Source of the DNA: Huiozyma naganishii CBS 8797
Lineage: Eukaryota; Ascomycota; Saccharomycetes; Saccharomycetales; Saccharomycetaceae
Length of the DNA: 64,000 nucleotides
Direction: 5' to 3'
NCBI RefSeq assembly: GCF_000348985.1
Contig: NC_035923.1
Location: forward strand, 806,001-870,000
Below the pieces are notes generated by a model. The model saw nothing but the letters and a program-made list of their open reading frames with translations, did not search any database and had not been told where the DNA came from. Of the stretch, positions 59,766-64,000 are shown piece after piece. The translations under genes were made by a program, and so were the position numbers. Each line of letters begins with the position of its first letter. Positions within the stretch are counted from its first letter, which is position 1.

Positions 59766-62700
59766 ATGAGGGTGTTGTTAAAGGTGATTTTCTTTTTGGG
59801 CTTGCTGCAGTTTGCTCCCGACGGACTGCAACATTTCTGTGTTGGCTCGAAGGTGATTGAAAACAACAAATATCGAAAACATTCGAATAATGCTTCAGCT
59901 AAACAATATACAGTGGAGAGTATTTCCAATATAAAAGAACTGGGGTCCACTCTCAATGAGAAGAGCACCCAGAGGATTTCGCCATTGGCTACAGGAAAGC
60001 AGTACCCAGTCGATTTACATAGAAGAAAGGGATCCTCGCCAGCTCTTCCGGCCTCGTATTTGATTGGTAGATCGATAGCTGATCTTAACCTCTCACCCAT
60101 TTTGATAGTATGCGATATTGAAGGTGGCTTACATGCAATTAATAGAGATGATGGTCAAATTATATGGTCAATAGATTCATCAGAATTTCAACCCCTCATA
60201 CAAATTGAACAACCTCCCAGTATAGAAACCAAGGAGACTCTTCTGTTGGAACCGTCTGGCGATGGTACTTTATATTTTTTTCATGCACACCAAGGATTAC
60301 AGAAAATTCCAGGTTCAATAAACCAGTTGATAGCAACCTCCCCGGTACATATGAGGGCAGAACTTGTTGTTGATGATCTAGGTACCACTATAGAAGATGA
60401 GAAGATTTATACTGGGTCACGAACCAGCATGATGTATGTCATTGATATGTCTAATGGTGCGTTGCTGTCGTCGTTCGGCAATGGATCTAGAAAACACAAA
60501 CGGGGTGCGACATCCGATTCTGAAGAAGACTCTTGTATGAACGAACTCACAAAGACACTTATGATTGGCAAGTCCATTTATAAGCTCCAAATTAACTCGC
60601 AGAATGGCTCCATTTATAATGTGACCTACTGTACCTGGCAACCAAACTCCTTGGATGTACATTTGTCTCGTGAAAATGTAGTGTCTAAAGATGGTCTGTT
60701 TGTTGCGCCTTTTAGGGACAAATCTTTATTGGGCGTTGATGGAAATTTTAAGATTGCTAAATGGGTTTCACCTGAATTTCCTGGAATAATTGTTAGTGTT
60801 TTTGACCTATTTGTCGATAAACACTCAAATGAAACCGTTCTTGTTTCTCATCCATTCCATAATTTGGAGGAAGCAGACTCTGAACAAGAAAAGATTTACT
60901 TGGAGCAAACGAAATCTAAAACGTGGGCTGCCTTCTCCAGTAAACATTTTCCATCGTTGGTTAAAGCTGCACCCATTTCTAAATATGTCTCGAGTTCTAG
61001 GTGGAGGACTCAATCTATTTTTTCAGACGAAAGTTTATTTCGGACTGCAATCACGGGGGTGCATGTAGTGGATTCGGCACCCATTCAATCAATTCCATAC
61101 AATAGGATACCAGAAGCATCACATAGACCAGCCTTGATGCTTGACCCAGTACCGTATCAACCAATTTCTCTAGAACACGGACACAATGCACCGCTGGACC
61201 AGAAAAATAACGCACTTCGTGAATCAATTCAGATGGCCCAGACTGAAGCATTTCCGAGGTCTGCCAAGATATCAGCACTCTATGCCATCGGAAGCTTCTT
61301 TTACAGAATAATAGAAAGTGGACTGATACTGGTGTTTTCACTCGTTGTTTTGCTAACGCTACAAAAGTATGAGATCATTCCGCCAATGCACATAATGATG
61401 GAGAAAGTGGGATTGGCACCTCGTCAAGATGTAGCTCCTCCTGTTTTCAAAGAACATATCTCAACCAATACCAATGTAGAAAAGGGTAGTGATTCCGAAA
61501 ACAAGGTTTCAGACTTACAAATGCATCCCATCCCCAGTAATGAAGTGAAGAAAGCCGTTATATTCGAGGAACCAGAACAAAACCTCAAGATGTTTTCATT
61601 AGATAATGACTCTAACGCAACCCTGAGAGATAATGGGGAACAATTTACGGAAAAGAAAAAAAGAAAGAGGGGTTCAAGAGGTGGTAAGAAAAGCAAAACT
61701 AAATCTCATAGTATTGATGGTGTGGATACTGATGACTCAATCAAAAGCCTTGTTGTTTCAGACAAGATACTGGGTTACGGATCGTCTGGTACGGTAGTTT
61801 TTGAAGGAAGCTTTCAGAACAGACGTGTTGCGGTGAAACGTATGTTACTAGATTTTTGCGATCTGGCAGATCGCGAAATCAGGCTCCTAACAGAAAGTGA
61901 TGATCATCCCAATGTCATCCGATATTACTGTTCTGAAATGACCGAAAAATTTTTGTACATTGCATTAGAGTTGTGTGACGCTAATCTAGAAGATCTGGTT
62001 GCCACTAAACTTCCCAGCAGTAAAATAATGAAATTTAGGAAAAATCTGGATTTGGTCGACTTACTGTGTCAGATTGGTTCTGGAATTGCCCATCTGCATT
62101 CACTAAAAATTATTCATCGGGATATCAAGCCCCAAAACATATTGGTTTCCGAAAACAGGATTGCTTCGATTGCAACATCATCGACCAAGGAGAACTTGAG
62201 GATTCTTATTTCCGATTTTGGTCTCTGCAAAAAGTTGGATAATGATCAATCGTCTTTCAGAACTAACATGCAAAACCCCGCAGGCACAACTGGGTGGAGA
62301 GCCCCAGAATTGCTGGATGGTTCTTCATTCAGCATCCTCGAAAATATGGACACATCGAAACATGGTGAAAGTACTACAGATACCTCTATAGTATCCACGG
62401 ATTCTTTTTATGATCCTTTTACAAAGCAAAGACTTACTAGGGCAGTTGATATATTTTCTATGGGTTGCGTGTTTTTTTATGTGTTGACTAATGGGCAACA
62501 TCCGTTCGGCAGTAAATACATGAGGGAAGGTAACATTATTAAAGGGGAGTATGATTTGAGTCCGTTACGCACGACAATCAAAGAAAAATGGGTGGTAGAG
62601 GAGGCCACCAATCTGATATCCAGGCTAATAGCACGGGACCCAAAACAGAGGCCCACGGCAATGACAGTGTTAAAGCATCCGTTATTTTGGCCGATTCAAA

Positions 62701-63089
62701 AGAAACTCGCTTTTCTTTTAAAATTTAGTGATAGATTTGAGTTAAAAAATAAAGAGTCACCAAATGAACTTTTAGGAAAGCTAGATACATTATCCAAAAC
62801 TGTTATTCCAAAAGCTGACTGGTCACTGAAATTTGATAAGCTCTTTATGGATAATTTGGGAAAGTATAGAAAGTATCACTTTGATAGGGTCCTCGATCTG
62901 TTACGAGCTTTCAGAAACAAATATCATCACTATATGGATATGCCTGAAGAATTGGCAGATATCATGGGGACAATTCCAGATGGGTTTTATCATTTTTTTA
63001 TTGTCAGATTTCCAAATCTGTTGATGGAAACATATCTCTTTGTTGAAAAAAATATGGCAGATGATCAGGCTATGGTCGAATTCTTTTAA
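59766..63089 (+). CDS. IRE1: ER stress sensor kinase/endoribonuclease Ire1
   Basis: Ire1 senses unfolded proteins in the ER and cuts HAC1 mRNA to start its unusual splicing. The 1107-residue product (S. cerevisiae 1115) has a signal peptide (MRVLLKVIFFLGLLQFAP) and a lumenal domain. One membrane segment lies at about 516-536 (LILVFSLVVLLTL). A basic linker (KKKRKRGSRGGKKSKTK) like that of S. cerevisiae follows. The kinase begins near 665 (GYGSSGTVVFEG) with HRDIKPQN near 783 and DFG near 816. The KEN RNase domain begins near 1017 and keeps the catalytic RNKYHH region in its core. The frame is intact, so a spliced HAC1 partner is expected in this species. Confidence 0.97.
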   Translation: MRVLLKVIFFLGLLQFAPDGLQHFCVGSKVIENNKYRKHSNNASAKQYTVESISNIKELGSTLNEKSTQRISPLATGKQYPVDLHRRKGSSPALPASYLIGRSIADLNLSPILIVCDIEGGLHAINRDDGQIIWSIDSSEFQPLIQIEQPPSIETKETLLLEPSGDGTLYFFHAHQGLQKIPGSINQLIATSPVHMRAELVVDDLGTTIEDEKIYTGSRTSMMYVIDMSNGALLSSFGNGSRKHKRGATSDSEEDSCMNELTKTLMIGKSIYKLQINSQNGSIYNVTYCTWQPNSLDVHLSRENVVSKDGLFVAPFRDKSLLGVDGNFKIAKWVSPEFPGIIVSVFDLFVDKHSNETVLVSHPFHNLEEADSEQEKIYLEQTKSKTWAAFSSKHFPSLVKAAPISKYVSSSRWRTQSIFSDESLFRTAITGVHVVDSAPIQSIPYNRIPEASHRPALMLDPVPYQPISLEHGHNAPLDQKNNALRESIQMAQTEAFPRSAKISALYAIGSFFYRIIESGLILVFSLVVLLTLQKYEIIPPMHIMMEKVGLAPRQDVAPPVFKEHISTNTNVEKGSDSENKVSDLQMHPIPSNEVKKAVIFEEPEQNLKMFSLDNDSNATLRDNGEQFTEKKKRKRGSRGGKKSKTKSHSIDGVDTDDSIKSLVVSDKILGYGSSGTVVFEGSFQNRRVAVKRMLLDFCDLADREIRLLTESDDHPNVIRYYCSEMTEKFLYIALELCDANLEDLVATKLPSSKIMKFRKNLDLVDLLCQIGSGIAHLHSLKIIHRDIKPQNILVSENRIASIATSSTKENLRILISDFGLCKKLDNDQSSFRTNMQNPAGTTGWRAPELLDGSSFSILENMDTSKHGESTTDTSIVSTDSFYDPFTKQRLTRAVDIFSMGCVFFYVLTNGQHPFGSKYMREGNIIKGEYDLSPLRTTIKEKWVVEEATNLISRLIARDPKQRPTAMTVLKHPLFWPIQKKLAFLLKFSDRFELKNKESPNELLGKLDTLSKTVIPKADWSLKFDKLFMDNLGKYRKYHFDRVLDLLRAFRNKYHHYMDMPEELADIMGTIPDGFYHFFIVRFPNLLMETYLFVEKNMADDQAMVEFF

Positions 63090-63270
63090 ACAGCGACCGA
63101 TACTGGAAAGTAAAAGTCGTTTTTCTTTGCATATATAGAACTTAAAAATAAATCAACATCACATACCCAAAAATATAACGGTACGAATTTTATTTCGTTT
63201 TAGGTATTGAAAATGATTGTGCTTATACAAGGTACGGCGATGCTTTTATAGGTTTATATAAATCAAAGTA

Positions 63271-64000
63271 TCAGGTATACTCACTGTTATTCCGTTTTGG
63301 AATAAAGAGCGTACGTTCTGCCAACTTGATAAAGGAGATGGTCAGCATGCATGATACTATAAATATCTCATCAAACCAGCAGTCGATTGCTAGATTTGGC
63401 ACGGTAAATTTTTCCCCTAGCAAAGTCTTCAATTTGACTGAAACATCGAAAGGTAAATTTGATCTTATCATCAAGATTGTTGCCACCACATAGATACCTG
63501 TAAGCTCCGATACCAGTAAATTTTTGATCATTGATGGTTTCTTTTTTGTTTTCTCGTTGTGGAAAGAGGGAAGTTCATTTTCGTTATCGTCGAGACCAAA
63601 CATCGCCACTAATTGAAATTTCACTGGTAAAAGTCCTGAGATAAACATGATTGTAGTATTGACGGCCGAAAGCGAACACATGAAGAGCGAAGCTGATAAA
63701 AACAATGATATTTGATTTGTTAGTGAGTCTAGGTCGTGCTGATAATTAAAGTGGAATAATAATATATCCAATATATTCGCAATTGTCACAGCCAAAGGAT
63801 CAGAGCGATTTTGGAAATATTCATACTCGTAGTCACCTGGAAACTTTACAAAATGCTTGATGATTTTGGGTATTCTTACAAGTAGCGTAAATGCCATCTT
63901 ATAGAAACAGTAGATAAAAAACCCACCCTCAATTATCCTCCGTGCGTTTATGATAAATTGGGGTCTCTTCAAAGCAGTTTGAATCTTACTCAAATTTAGT
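63271..64000 (-). CDS. YHR078W-like membrane protein, 5' end outside window
   Basis: The frame is open to the window edge on the minus strand, so this is the C-terminal part (about 242 codons visible) of a longer gene. S. cerevisiae YHR078W has 552 residues and is of unknown function. Several hydrophobic segments are visible: GGFFIYCFYKMAFTLLV, ISLFLSASLFMCSLSAVNTTIMFISGLL, ELTGIYVVATILMI and EIFIVSCMLTISFI. The TTG that begins the visible frame is not a real start. It is convergent with IRE1, in the same relative order as S. cerevisiae. The function is unknown. Confidence 0.8.
   Translation of the reverse strand, partial: LNLSKIQTALKRPQFIINARRIIEGGFFIYCFYKMAFTLLVRIPKIIKHFVKFPGDYEYEYFQNRSDPLAVTIANILDILLFHFNYQHDLDSLTNQISLFLSASLFMCSLSAVNTTIMFISGLLPVKFQLVAMFGLDDNENELPSFHNEKTKKKPSMIKNLLVSELTGIYVVATILMIRSNLPFDVSVKLKTLLGEKFTVPNLAIDCWFDEIFIVSCMLTISFIKLAERTLFIPKRNNSEYT

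Overview
This window is budding-yeast nuclear DNA (family Saccharomycetaceae). Genes are almost intron-free, the code is standard, and short promoters separate closely packed genes. Gene order follows the S. cerevisiae chromosome VIII right arm (YHR113W to YHR078W) with the whole block inverted. TRA1, IPI1, UBA4, GRE3, TRR2 and GGA2 are absent from slots where S. cerevisiae carries them. MSN5, on chromosome IV in S. cerevisiae, sits between GAR1 and RPF1, and RPO31, on chromosome XV, lies next to APE4. Loss of single-copy genes between conserved neighbours is what a post-whole-genome-duplication species with differential loss of ohnologs looks like (Kazachstania/Naumovozyma-like). The species itself cannot be named from this sequence alone.

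Layout. 0-5 kb: RPO31 (RNA polymerase III largest subunit) and tRNA-Lys(CUU). 5-11 kb: APE4, ERP5, CTM1 (broken), CDC12; ERP5, CTM1 and the 5' half of CDC12 form a GC-rich block. 11-20.5 kb: YPT35, SBE22, KIC1 and BIG1 (Golgi/wall/polarity functions). 20.8-21.9 kb: two solo LTRs of one retrotransposon family, each with a perfect 5-bp target-site duplication; the second ends 50 bp before the conserved GEP4 start. 22-27 kb: GEP4, SFB3, a 49-bp tandem duplication and a PAL1/PAL2 gene. 27-31.4 kb: one hexose transporter behind a 2.5-kb promoter rich in Rgt1-type motifs. 31.7-42.3 kb: MSR1, YNG2, GAR1, MSN5, RPF1, RTC3. 42.8-54.5 kb: NAM8 (frameshifted), STE12, SAM35 (frameshifted and short), KSP1, LRP1. 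55-64 kb: LAM4, intron-containing SAE3, IRE1, and the 3' part of a YHR078W homolog cut by the window end.

Functional themes: Pol III transcription and ribosome/snoRNP biogenesis (RPO31, GAR1, RPF1, LRP1), bud-site, septum and wall construction (CDC12, SBE22, KIC1, BIG1, PAL), ER/secretory function (ERP5, SFB3, IRE1, LAM4), signalling (STE12, KSP1) and mitochondria (GEP4, MSR1, SAM35).

Main points to check: four loci whose reading frames look broken (CTM1, BIG1 C-terminus, NAM8, SAM35), three of which would be mended by one extra A in an A-rich tract; and the LTR that supplies an in-frame ATG to GEP4. No wholly new system was recognised. Statements comparing with S. cerevisiae rest on remembered family knowledge, not on a search.
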